A DNA stretch of 64,000 nucleotides from assembly GCA_019095985.1 (NCBI GenBank), contig CM032663.1:18513649-18577648 (forward strand). Direction: 5' to 3'. Positions 1 to 13,600 of this stretch are shown one piece after another. Source of the stretch: Streblospio benedicti. Taxonomy: Eukaryota > Annelida > Polychaeta > Spionida > Spionidae. The translations under genes were made by a program, and so were the position numbers. Within the stretch, counting starts at the first letter, position 1. Each line of letters opens with the position of its first letter. Below the pieces are notes generated by a model. It was given only the letters and a program-made list of their open reading frames with translations, was not told where the DNA came from and searched no databases.

Positions 1-239
1 TCATTTTTCACTACAAAAAATGTTTTTTTATGATTTACATTGTAATATAGAATATTATATGAGACACAGATTATTTAGATGACAACATTTGAAACATGTC
101 TCATAATTACCTCTCCTTATTGATATGCTTTCAACCGTTCATTGACAGTATGCCTAAGAATCTATTATGATTGTCATCATTCATTGGAGTCAAGCATATG
201 TGTTTTTTATTCCATTGTTTACGCTGGCTAAGACCCTAT

Positions 240-910
240 TAATTGAGTCCGACCACCGACCGACCATCATTCCTGTTCATTACCACTCTACAAGTCAAAT
301 CGTTTGAGCTAGGATGCTCAAATTTAGCATCTCAGTGGTAAATGGTTAGTACAAGAACTCAATTTCACATGGACCCAAATGGTCCATATTTGGGTCCAAT
401 CCAGACCATTATTTGGTCCATTTTAGACTGTTACCCCATCAACAAAGCACATCGTTTGAGCTAGGATACTCAAATTTGGTGTGTCCGTTGAACTTACCTT
501 CAATTATTAGTCCTACATGTAGGTTCGTGGCTTGCTTCCACTGAACAGGTCACACTGTTCCAGTTGGAGTACTCAAATATTCAGTTTTCAAGTTTGAAAT
601 AGCAATCAGTGGCCACTTCTTTCTTATGAATTACGTACCATACAATGGTCCATAATTATATGGGAGCATTATGACTGTTATTTAGTCCCCGGCTTGTTAC
701 AAATCTACAGGTCACACTGTTAGTGCTAGGATGCTCAAATTGGATTTTATGTTAGAAATAATGACCATTCTGCACAAATTTCATATGGACCATTAAACGC
801 CCCAACTTTGGGTTCATTATGACTATACCGTCGCTGACTCGTTACCAATCTACAAATCAAACCATTATAGCTAGTACTCAATATCAGCATGTATGTTAAC
901 AAGGATGTAA
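240..910 (+). repeat. Diverged tandem repeat, unit roughly 110-160 bp
   Basis: The word GCTAGGATGCTCAAAT or a close variant recurs near 308, 460, 725 and 869, with a partial copy near 567. Each is followed by related text of the type 'AATTTCATATGGACC...TTTGGGTCCATTATGACT'. The copies are decayed and unequally spaced, so this is an old tandem array in the IP3 receptor intron upstream of the first visible exon. No open frame runs through it. The rest of 1-1645 shows nothing I can name. Confidence 0.6.
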
Positions 911-1645
911 TGTAATTACTGGTTTGTCTCCTTGGGTGACGCTTTTCATTTTAAATACCAGTAAACAGTATTGCATGGAATTTAACTTTCACACCCTGAT
1001 CATTTTTCTCTTGATATGTTCTGAAATTAAATAATTGTTTTGTCAACTAACATTTACTAACTGAAATGTGTGCATAAGATCGAAATTTTCCAAATATATA
1101 CTACAATATTGTTGATGGCAATGTCATCAACTTGTATTCTTTATACAAAATACTTCACCGGTGATCAGAGCCTATTTGATTCTTCTACCTTTCTGGCCAT
1201 AAAGTATTTTTAATAATACACTTGTTCTAAAAATTATTAGCAATGTAAAGTCAAATGGTGCCGCACCTAATCAAAATGACTTGTATGGAAGAGATTTCAT
1301 TGTTTTAAACTCTGAACTTTGAGAATATAGCCTTCTTAATCAAATAAATGCAAATTATAATGTAAGAACCATTTGCATAGTTCGAACAGCCACTGGTGAA
1401 GGGAAACATGCCTTGGATTGGTCCTTAATATCAAAATACAAACAAGATTGTTTTTGATTGGGTCTCCTTCAGTTTAAACAAAAATAGCTTGATTAATGTT
1501 ATTTTTTAATATTTTTGTAAACATGTATTATCACACAGCTGTAAATAATCATTTTTACACAATTTATTCAATGTTCGCATGTAACTGCATATTGCACTGT
1601 CAATGGAAGTAATACATGTTACATAGGCTCATATTTTTTATCTAG

Positions 1646-4600
1646 ACCCGGCAGCCTGTGTTTGTGCGCCTGCTACAAGGAGCTTTTCGTTTGTCGCACT
1701 GCAAGTGGCTAACTGGGCAACAGAAGTTCCAGGTGGAGAATTGCATCAAAACTCTCTCTGATATAGGTAAATGTCAACATATTTATTCACAAGCCTTGCA
1801 TTTTCATGTACACATTGAAACTGGTGTCTAAATTTCCCAAAATTAGTGGCAATGGATTTCATTATAATTATTGCTTTTTAATATGCAATTGATTTTACAA
1901 ACTCATTGTTGTTATTTTCTTGAGGTGTATATTTTGCCAATATTAGATCCGTAAAATAATTTGGAAATAGTGCTCATTTGTGTGTGTGTGTGTGTGTGTG
2001 TATTTCTATGTTTCCTGTACAGTATAAAGATTGATTTCACTATTCTTGTTTCTGGAAATCTGAAAGACAGTTTGTCTTTTGTAGATGTTTTTTTAGGATG
2101 GATAATATATAAATAACTCAGTTAACCCTTCTAAAATACAATCTTCCTAAGTATCATGTGTTTTACACTTTAAAAAAAAAAAATTTTGATAATTCACTTG
2201 AAAAACATCCATTTGAATTACAAAATTAACTCAAGTGTTAGCAATAGAAATAGAAGACAATTATTTTCAATTTTCGGGTGAGTGTATCATTAGATTAAAA
2301 ACTAACTCCCAATATGACCATTGAAAAAGTTCTTGAATTATGCAAAGACAAATATAAATATAACATATAATGATTCAGGGGTAGTTGGAATGACTAGCTT
2401 TTTAATACATGCACAATATACACAAATTTCAGTGGATGAACACAGACTTCATTTGACTCATGAATTTGATGCCGAGACCCAGCTTATTGTTTGTATGTAT
2501 TGTTCATTTGTGCTTGCTCATCATTCAAAGAATTTAGTCTGTTCAAAAATTATTTTTGTTGTACTAAAGCAGAACTATGCATTGCTTACGCACCTTGCAT
2601 TTTCAAACCATAACACATGTCATTTGATGTGGGAAATAAATGAATAGACATATGAATAACTGTATATATTTTTATATATAAAATTATATATATAAAATTG
2701 AATGAATAGACAATTTTCACAGATGATTAGGCTGATAAAGTTCTGCCATACAGAATAAATGTGTCCTCGAGAAAGAGCTCTGTTAAAGAAAAACTCAAAT
2801 TGGAATCTTTTTACGATTTCCAAATTTGTAGATTTTGAGCAGACAGCTAGCAGGTGTGGTGCATGTTAAATGCTTGCAGCTGGCCTTATAACATGTTTTA
2901 ATGAATAACCAAGCAAAATATACCTTGTTTGGTACAATTATTTAGGTTATAGCATGCAGTGCTATCTTCCAGGCGTCTCTTTCAGTTTGCTGCATGAGTA
3001 ATTAGATAGATTCTATTATATTGCTTGTTGCAGAAGAATCTGATTCTAACTATTTTTTATTTCATCACTAGATGCTTTCATTCAAACAATGTTATTTGTA
3101 GTTAGCACTTATTCTTTTGTTCATTTCTATTATTTTCTCATAAAGGTCTAATCCTACCATGTTCTTGTAATATGTTTTCCGATTTATGCAGTCTTTGAAT
3201 TTATTCCAGAAGAGATCAACACGACCAACATTATGTTTCACTTGTTTATGCTGGTGGAGATACTCGCACATTAGACACATTCCATCTACCATTTCTAGCC
3301 TATAACTATGTTTCCACTGGAAATAAGAATTGTAAAGATCATCATTGCTTGCAAGTTTTAATAGAAAATTAGCTAGTGATTTTGGTGACCTAAAATTCTT
3401 GGCATTAATAAATGAATGTTTTGGAAGTTGGTTGGTGTAGTTTGCCCCTCCTAATACAACAGGGATCAGTCCACTTTCTAAGGCAGTACTCACTTTCTCA
3501 GTAATGTATTCACTGCATAAACTGTTTTCAAATGCAAGATAAAATTTGTAATCCTTCAGAATCTTCCGTTTGCAATCATGGTCATATTTGCGATTAGTTT
3601 GGCATGTCATGTTCCCACATTTGCCATAGACATCCACGTTGATGTATTTTTGTAATTCTGAGACATATATCTCGCGAAGACTTGCAGACTTGCAGTTACT
3701 AACAAACCATGCAACCAATTTTGTTTTATCCAGTGCATTATACTGAACATCATATTTCTTTTTTTGTTTAACAAACTTGAAAAAAGGAACATATATTTCT
3801 GATTCCCTTTTGTATGTTAAACTTACATTGAATAAGCCATTGTATGGACTATAGTTAATAAATTTGTAGATAGGTGACTCTCTCATATACATTATCCAGG
3901 TTTGATTATTATTTCTACCTTTTGGAAGAGGGCCATTGTGAATGTCTCTCATATGAAAAAGTAGCACATCGGAAACATTGACAAGTTTGGGATCTGCGGT
4001 AGTTTCACAAATATGGTTATATGGTGGTGTACAGTGTTCAAAAGGGGTTTTCCCATATCCTACTCTCCAATCAGCTGTATCAAAATATTTAGTCCAATAT
4101 AGTATCCTGATTATACTTGTCAGATTTCTTGTTTCATTTTGCATTAGTCTTGGTTTTTCAAATATATCATCATGAGAATATTTTGTGAAACGTATAAGAT
4201 GTCGTTTTGACAATTCATGATATCCAAAAATGAAAAAACTTAAAGTTAGTAAAATTACTATTCCAAAGATCTTATCGTTTTTGACAGCCATGCATATCAT
4301 TCTCGGCATAATGTGTCAGATGCTCAAGGCCAACCCCACTGTCTTCAACTATTTCAAGTCCTTAAATATTGAATAAGATATGCTTTATGAAAATAGCCTG
4401 AGGGTCTCAACTTGCATATTGCTATCTGTATGTATCAATAATTGATTTATATGTTCATTAAGGTATAAAAGTTGATATACATTTCCAATTACTTTTTTGT
4501 GAATTGTAAGCACTCCAAAATCTCTAGAAAATCTTTTTTATATTCATTTTAAAAGCAAATATTGTTTTCCTATGATGATGGTCTTCTGACAATGGTGGAA

Positions 4601-7600
4601 TGCTGGATTTATGACTTCATGCAATCCACTTGTATATAGAGCAACGGCAAGCACATTATATGTATTTTAACTTGTATTTGAAGATTTACTTGTAAAACTG
4701 TGGATCTGTTCTGCGATCTTGTGTAGCACATGTAACTTGTATGCACATGTGTGTAATTTTACTTCAGATTTTCGGCATGGGTATTGGATGCTAATGCTAT
4801 GAGCATGTCCCGTGTATTTCTTTGGAATCACTAGAATAACTGATTCCAATCAGAAGAGAAACCAGCTGTAAGATCATATGATCACAAAGTATGAGTATCA
4901 CTGTGACTTCAACAAACTCTTAGAATTTCATTTTTATTTTAATTTTTTTTTATTTTTCATTTAATTTTTTGATAGTCACATTTAGTTTACAGAATACTTT
5001 GATATGTGCCAATGAGAGACGTTCATGTAACACAATAATTCTTTGTTGACAGCTAAAAACCGGGGTATTGCTATACCTGTTGACCTCGACAGTCAAGTGA
5101 ACACATTGTTCTCCAAGTCCAAGATGGTGATGAAGCACACACGCCACTGGATCAATGCAGGCAAGAGCCGGCGTGACTCCACGGTGACCATCAACCGTGA
5201 CTACCGCTCCATCATTGAGGGACTTCAGGTAATTGTCACTGCTCTTCCGAATGTACCGTTTGTAAAAAAATACTGTAAACAGCCATATAAGACTTAATAA
5301 ATACCTTTGTCCTTGTAAAGTTCCTGGCGCAAATATAAATTGGATGAATTATTCACACAACGTAAACGGCAACATAAATATACGTATATTCCTGTATAAG
5401 TTCATCTAAGTTGAAATTGATTTTTTCAACATACAAGAGTAACAATATTTTTTGAATATTTTTTGTACATGTATCAATCGTTCAAATTAACAAATTAGAT
5501 TTGATTGATATCTTTTAGTTCAAGTGTACTGTAACAATATTTCTATTCCAATTTAAGATAGTGCTGGATCTTACTAACATTTCCTTACACTATGTTTCAC
5601 CATGGTTTACGAATGATGGTGAAAAACGTCTGGTAAGGAAATGTTAACTACAATCTATCGTCTTCTAAAACTACATAATACGTGTCAATAACTGGAAGTA
5701 ATGTAAATAATCATCAATCAGTAAAAATTATATTCTGTTTCAATGTCTTTCTTTCTTACCACTGTAATTATAAAACTCTCTATAGAGGTGAAAGAGCTTT
5801 GGAAAAAAATTGTTTTGATATTTAATTCCATGTTTAGAATTAATTACAGTGGTAAGAAAGATATTGAAACATAATATGCGACCTACTGCCACTTACTTAG
5901 TTTATGCAATATTTTTCATACAGTAACAATTATGTATCTATGCACAAATTTATATAAATATTTTGTTTCAGGATATCGTTTCACTGTTAGAGGATCAATT
6001 AAAGCCGTTAGTTCAGGCAGAGCTATCAGTTTTGGTCGATGTTTTACATCGTCCAGAACTGCTTTTTCCACCCAATACAGATGCAAGAAAAAAGTGTGAA
6101 AGTGGAGGTTTTATATCAAGGTAATTTCTCTCACTTATTTTCTTGCAAATTAATTTACAATATGAAAATACCCAGTTAACTATATTTAGTACAGATCTGA
6201 TTATGCGGACATGCTGGGCCAGAAAATTATTATCAGGATTAATAAAATGACCTGTAGTATGTTATAAATTGATGCAAATCTCAATACATGCAGGATGTAA
6301 AAACAAACAAAAAAAAACACAAAACATTTTGAGCAATATTCTACGACATAACATACTCATGTATTAATTTGTACTATTTTTCCCTAAGACTCATCAAGCA
6401 CACAGAAAGATTACTAGAAGAAAAAGAAGAAAAACTATGTATAAAAGTTCTTCAGACGTTAAAAGAAATGATGACCGTTGATATAGATTATGGGGAAAAG
6501 GTATGGATTTTATTTGTACATTGGACACTTCAGTTGCAATTTATTTCTACACAAAAATATATTGACATGTTTTCCTTTTTTAAACACACATGTATGTATT
6601 ACCACTCAAAATGTGAGTAATGTCACTTTTATATGCACATATTCATTATTTTTTATTTGCTTTAAAAAATTTATAAATGAAAATCGTTTACATTTTAGCT
6701 CCTTGGAAAAGTATGTTAAATTTTTTATTTTGGGCAATTGGTGACACTTTCTCTACTTACATTTGATTATGTTTAGAGCAGCTTTTATAGCAGAGAAACT
6801 GTTTGCATGATCTAAATTCAACTGGTCTAATTCAAAAGTATTTATCATACCACTAGTGAAAATAACGATTAATCTTAAAATTAAGATACAGGAATTAGTG
6901 TATGCACAACATGCTTATATATACTTTTGTACTTTTCTATATGTTCCTTTCTTTCAAACAGTTTATACCTCCAAAGATACATGTAGGTTGCATGATTAGA
7001 CTTACATTATGTTCTTTCCAAAACTGCATGCAAAGTAGAGGCATGTAAGACACGCTCATGAATTAAATATTGCAAATTCAATTGATTATTTTACTATTGT
7101 TGTCCAAAATAATGCATCACATTATATCACATATATCCCACAATATTCACAACTATTGAGGTAGCATTAGAAATAGTATTTATTTTAGTTTATTCCATCT
7201 CATGATTTTGCTTGTTACAAATGAAGGTGGATCTCAAGAGTCTAAGTAAAAAGGAGCTAGAAGACCACAAGAGGGTAAGACCTCAACCTTGGTGTTCAGC
7301 TTGTTTAATCACATTTTTTTATTGTTATTTTTTGGTTGTTGTGTTGTCACTATATACAATGTACCTAATCACCACATAACAATGTACCATGTAGATATCA
7401 TTTTAAATGGTAACTTAGGCTTTTTGGTTTCTTTCAAATTTAAAACTTGATGTTATTTGTACTTGCTGTAAGTTCAGGGTTACTCTTTCTAAAAGGATGG
7501 GTTAATGGTGTTCTAGATCTATGTAATATGTGTGAATCTAGTTTTGTATTTGAGAGTTTACATTGGATATTTATTTCATTCTCATATCATGTATTGCATC

Positions 7601-10600
7601 ATTTGAGAAAACAAACATCTTTCTGTAAACTTCTTTTTTTTTATTATTAAATTTTTGTTTAATAGTTTCAATTTTTATGAAGACAATAGAATTTTGTTTT
7701 CAGTTTTAGAATCAGGGTGAATATTGCAAAATTTCACCGTGTTAGTCCTATAATTCTTTGTGTATTGAATTTTAAATTTTCAGACATTACAAGATGACAA
7801 ACCAAGTATAATCTTTGCTGTTTGTAGAGTAAGAAATAATAAGTATCACTGTTGTTAGAATTGTTGCCGTATTTTTGCTTTTGTTTTTTATGTTTAATGT
7901 TCGTTATTGTTTGTTCATAAGAAGCAATGAAAATGAGCAAAGATGTTATAGGTTTAATTGTTGAAATATATACAAAATTTAAACATAATACAGAGTATTA
8001 AATACTCAGATCCAGATATGCTATTGGTCGCTTATGCAATAAAAAGAAACTATAGAATATTCTCATTTTTCCAAGTTCATTTGACTGCTTACCAAAATGA
8101 AATCATGTATTCAACAACTATGCAATGCAGTAGCTTCTCTATAGTGATGATTCTCTTTGGTAAAAGTTGTAAATGATGAAAAATTCATGTTCACCTATAA
8201 CAAAATGTCAACTGTCATGTACCCTATTCAATATTCAGAATGTGATGATTTTTACCATGGGCAAATGCATCAAAGAGGGTAGAAACCAACTGAGAATGGC
8301 CATTCTTTCTTTTCCCCTCTCCAATGTTTAATACATATATAGTAGTTGGTTTCTGCTCCTTACGACGCATGTGTCCATTATTTTTTTTTTTTCAATTGAA
8401 AAAGTGTTTTTTGCCTTTGTATCTAAGGTATCAGATGTCATTCAACTCAGTTTCAACTCAGTAAAGTGTTTCTCACGGATCTATGTCCCTAGGTTCAACA
8501 TGCTTCTGTATAGTCAATTTCTATGAAATTCATCCTGTAATCATGTTGAGAAAAATAGTACAGTTATCATCTTGAAAAAAATAGTTGTCATTCTATATGA
8601 TTAAATGATGCTAAGAAATTATTTTTAACATGCACACCACTGTAGAATCATTTGAATGAAAGCTTTCATCAAATTCAGTTGTGTATGTTGTGTATGAAGA
8701 ATCTGAAGATATTTGCTTTCCTTTATGTTCTGCTTATTTCTTATTATGTCATTGTTCTGCAGGGTGAGGCATTACGGCAGAGTTTGTTGAACCGGTACTA
8801 TGGCAACACGCACCCTCGCAACAGACGAGATAGCATCACCACTGTGCCAGGACAACCGAGCTCTGTCCCAGTGGCTGGCAGCACCTCTGGACCAGGCTCA
8901 GTGATGCTGTCACGAGCAGAAATGACGCTCCATGAAGTCCAGGTAAAAGTCATACAAGTGATGTTAATTTTTCCTTACTTATGTTTGGTGTATTTGTGTT
9001 TGTTTTCAAAATTGTAATAATTCAACATAAGTAAAGGGAAATATTCTCATTTACATTGCGTTGACTACTATATATGCTTAAAAAAACAGATAGAATTTGT
9101 TAAATTGTGATGTCTATATGTGTATAAGTGTGACATAACTGACTCATTACAATGTTAGGATTTGAACATTTCCACCATTTTAATTACCAGTGCCACCTGG
9201 ACAAGGAAGGTGCCACAGAGTTAGTCATAGACCTCATCATCAGTAACCACTCCAGCAGAATCTTCCTGGAAACTATTGAGCTTGGAATTGCCTTGTTGGA
9301 AGGAGGCAACAGCACAATACAACAATCTCTTTTTCAAAGGTACTGCATTCCTCAATGATTATCTATAAGAAATGATAATAAATATTTTAGTTCAATTTAT
9401 TGATTTCTGAATGGGTACTTATATTTTATAAACTCATTGAGTGGACTCCAAATGTAAATAGATTTATCATTGAATCTTTTTCAATCGCTTTATTCATGAC
9501 AAACATAACAATGTAAAATATTAGTAAAGAACAATGTAAGAGTATTTACTCCTTGTGAATTTGATTGTATCAACAGTTGAACCACAGCTAACATACAAGA
9601 GAATGAAATTATATTAATTTATATAATTGCATCTTCAGGTTAACATCGGCTGATGAGAAAAAGGCTGACCAATTCTTCAAAGTTTTCTATGACCGCATGA
9701 GAGATGCACAGACTGAGATCAAGGCTACAGTGTCTGTCAACACAGGCGATCAACTCTCCTCTAAGATTGCGGAAGAAGGCAAGGAGCCAATGAAAGAGGC
9801 AGAAGTTAAGAAAAAATGTAAATCATGTTTCCTCTAATTTCAGCAAAACTCTGCATTTTCTTATCTATTTGATTTGAAATTAAGATTATTTGAAACATCA
9901 ATAAATCATGATTTTATGTAAGGTCCATAAATCTTAGAGAAATGTGTTTGTTTTTCAGCGAAACTGAATGGATCAGTGCTCCAACACGAGTTGAAGGACC
10001 AGCTTGATGATGCAGCAGTAACCACCAGCAAGGCTCTGTCTTCAGTTAGACAGGTTACAATAAACGATTTCTATGATTTAAATTCTTTATAAATTGATCA
10101 TTGCTAAATTATAATATTTATGTTTGAGTTTTAGTTTTTCACACGAGCAGATGATATCATTAGTTGAAACCATATGAAGAAGTTATCTTAACAAAATTGA
10201 GAAAAGAATTCTTCAAATCATGCTAAAAATGTTTATCTAAATGGTGATATATGGTGCACTTGCAGGTTCGCCAAGATGATGCGGATAGCACTGGTGGGCA
10301 GACAGTGACCTTGGAGGACATGATGGCTGGCAAGGACAAAGACAAAGACGAGGAAAAGAAGATGTCGCAGGAGATCGCTGTCATGCAGCCCATTCTGCGC
10401 TTCCTGCAGCTGCTGTGTGAAAATCACAATAGAGACTTGCAGGTTTGTTGGCTCGCCTCTTGATGTTCAGCATATATTTGAAAAGAAAATTTCATTGCAT
10501 TGCTACTGAACTGCTTGAATTACTATCAAGATATCAATTATAGACATACTACTACTGCTGCTACTAAGTACTGGATATATAGTATTATATTGCTTTGTTG

Positions 10601-13600
10601 TAGAATTATCTGAGGAACCAAAACATCAAGGCAAACTACAATTTGGTGTGCGAGACACTGCAATTCCTTGATTGTATCTGCGGCAGCACCACAGGTGGCT
10701 TGGGATTACTTGGACTGTATATCAATGAGACAAATGTTGCTCTTATCAACCAGACACTGGAATCTCTGACAGAATACTGCCAGGGTCCATGTCATGAAAA
10801 TCAGGTACACATACTCCACAGCTTTGATATGCTGATGGTTGATGGTTAGCATTAGCGGTTAGATTTTATTGGTTCCAGAAAAAATATTAATCTGTAATTT
10901 TTTTTCTTGTAAGAATAAGAAATTGTTTGAAATACAGAAAATATTTCTTTAGTTTGAGGAAGTTTTGGGATTTTGTACACTTTCAAATGTTATAACTAAG
11001 TGTAATTTCACTATTTGTAACAGTCATGATATCTATTTTCAACTTATAGAATGCAATCGCGTCCCATGAGTGCAATGGCATTGACATCATTATCGCTCTC
11101 ATTCTCAACGATATTAACCCTCTGGGAAAATATCGTATGGAACTGGTGCTTGAGCTAAAGGTGAGCATTGAAAGAATGAATAAAGATATCGATTCCAAAA
11201 TACTCATATTAAATTTCTAAGAATCAATGCTTCTAGTGGCAATTGTAAAATAAAATTTTATAACGATGGTAAATAGTATAGTTTCCTATATAGAATGGCA
11301 TTCAAATGGATTCAAGCAATAAATCAATCAATCAATCAAATCCTAAATTTATTTGAGCAGGCCTTAATTATACCTCATTCAGAGGGTGTGGCTTAGCTTC
11401 CCAGTCTACATCTCAGCCGTCCGCTCCAACCCTTTCGGTTATTAGGATCCATCAGACCCATGCCCAAACATGCTTAACATGTTCACGTGGTTGACATGTT
11501 TCAGAACAATGCGTCTAAGCTGCTACTCGCCATCATGGAAAGCCGACACGACAGCGAGAACGCCGAGCGCATCCTCTACAACATGAGTCCCAAACAACTC
11601 GTAAGTCCGCCATTTGCCCGCGCTCAAAGTGAACTCGAAATAATGAAAATCTTACAACAGGAATATATGTAGGATGCCCTGGATTGCTTTATGACAGGCT
11701 TTTGAAAGCCGCATTTTAAAGTTGATGGCCAATGATTTTCAAATGAAAGTTATTACAAGATTATTTTCTTTCTCTTGATTTGAAATTCACTTACATGTTG
11801 ATTAACGCTTACGTGCATGAGTCTAAGCACGTTCTAAGATTCGTTTCATTTCAGACATTTATAGTGATCAAATTCTTATCATAGTTCTTTATATAATGTG
11901 TTCTCTATCATTTGTTTTACTTTTCACAAGAAAGGAAAAAGCCTTTGTGAGAAAAATACATATTCTTTACTTGACACAATTCTAATTTCTGCAGATGAAA
12001 TGTTTGATGGTGGCATTTACAAGATCAGATGAGTATGAGGATAAAGATGAGTCCAATGATAAGGTGTTCATAATAGCTGTTTGGTGTAGTAGTGGTTTCA
12101 CATCAATCAATAAAATTTCTCACTTTGATGTTTTTTATAAGGCCGGTGGTGTTCAACAGAAGAAATATTTATGGTGAAGTTAAAAGGCTTTTCTGAAATA
12201 ACTTGAAATAATGTTTTAGATTTAATACCGGTGTGGTGTTTTATATTAATCACATTGCGAAATGTAAATCCTCACTTCTGTGTGTACCAACATATAAACA
12301 AGAAGTTGGGTAAATGTTTCAGAACATTCAGAAGATCGAGAGATTGGTTGCTGTTTACTATTATAAAATCTTTAACTTTACATTATACTTTGAAAATTTT
12401 GGTGATACTTTTTTAAGATGCTGTTATGCTTTTAAAAATGTTATCTCTCTTTTAAATAACACTGTTTATACAGTAGCTGTTAGTGTTTTTAACCTCACTT
12501 AACATGTTCACCTGTATATACTTGTGATTGGTTCTATCTTAATGCATTGCATTCATTTAATGAGAACATTCATAAGCAAATGTCAATTTTACTTTTGCAA
12601 TCTACAGTTGATAATTATAGCAATAAGCTATACCATACCCATTTAGAATTTTGACGTTTATCCAGATGGAAAAGTATGATGAGTTATTTGTTGTTTAGGT
12701 GGATGTGGCCAAGCAGGCGTTCCACCAAGAGGACACCATGCAGGATGATGACCCCTCGGCCGGTGATGATGGGGACGATGATGATGAGGAGCACACCAAC
12801 CCTCGCGACGTTGGACACAACATCTACATCCTCGCTCACCAGGTGCATATATGTGTGGATTAAGGTTGACACTAAAATGTGATACAAGTGAGAGTAATGT
12901 TCAAACCTATATCACAGAGTGTATGGCTTGGGTGTTGTTTATTTATTTATGCTGAAATGAGAAATGTTAACCTTGTTGTGATTTGTGATGGTTAAAAACA
13001 TTGTGTAAATGTAATGTTACATGCCAATTTACAACCTATGTGTGATGAACTTTAAAAGAAAAAAGTTTTATCAGCATATATTAGATACTTACATGTCCAT
13101 TCATATTCATACATGAGTACATAATGGTTCCTGCTTTCAGCTTGCAAAGCACAACAAAGAGCTGGCAGATCTTCTCAAGACGCAGGGAACAGACTCACCA
13201 GGAGACCAAGCTCTTGAATACTATGCTAAGCATACAGCACAGATTGAGGTCAGTGTGTAGTGTAACATGGTTTATATGAAGTTCACAAATTATCAACAGA
13301 CATTTCTATGGTGTATACCTTAAACATCCATGTTAAGGCCCAAGGGTTTTTAGTTTAAAGGGGGCGGACTTTTGTGTGTGCAGGTATTTATACTGACATT
13401 CCAGTACTAGTACTAGTGATATTTGATATGGTCTAGTTACGGCACAGTAGACCTTTTAGTAAGCAGCGGCTCTTCCATGGTTGTTCTGGGTAGGTCAGTT
13501 TTGAAACGTTATACAGGCCACCTCTGACATCCTGATGGGATATTCCGTAGCTATGAACAGTTTTATTTTTATATTGTAGATTGTTCGTCAAGATCGCACA

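Noticed and set aside
2321-2647. Open frame of 108 codons in an ITPR intron
   Set aside because: It shows no recognisable motif, has AT-rich composition like the rest of the intron, and carries no conserved signal.
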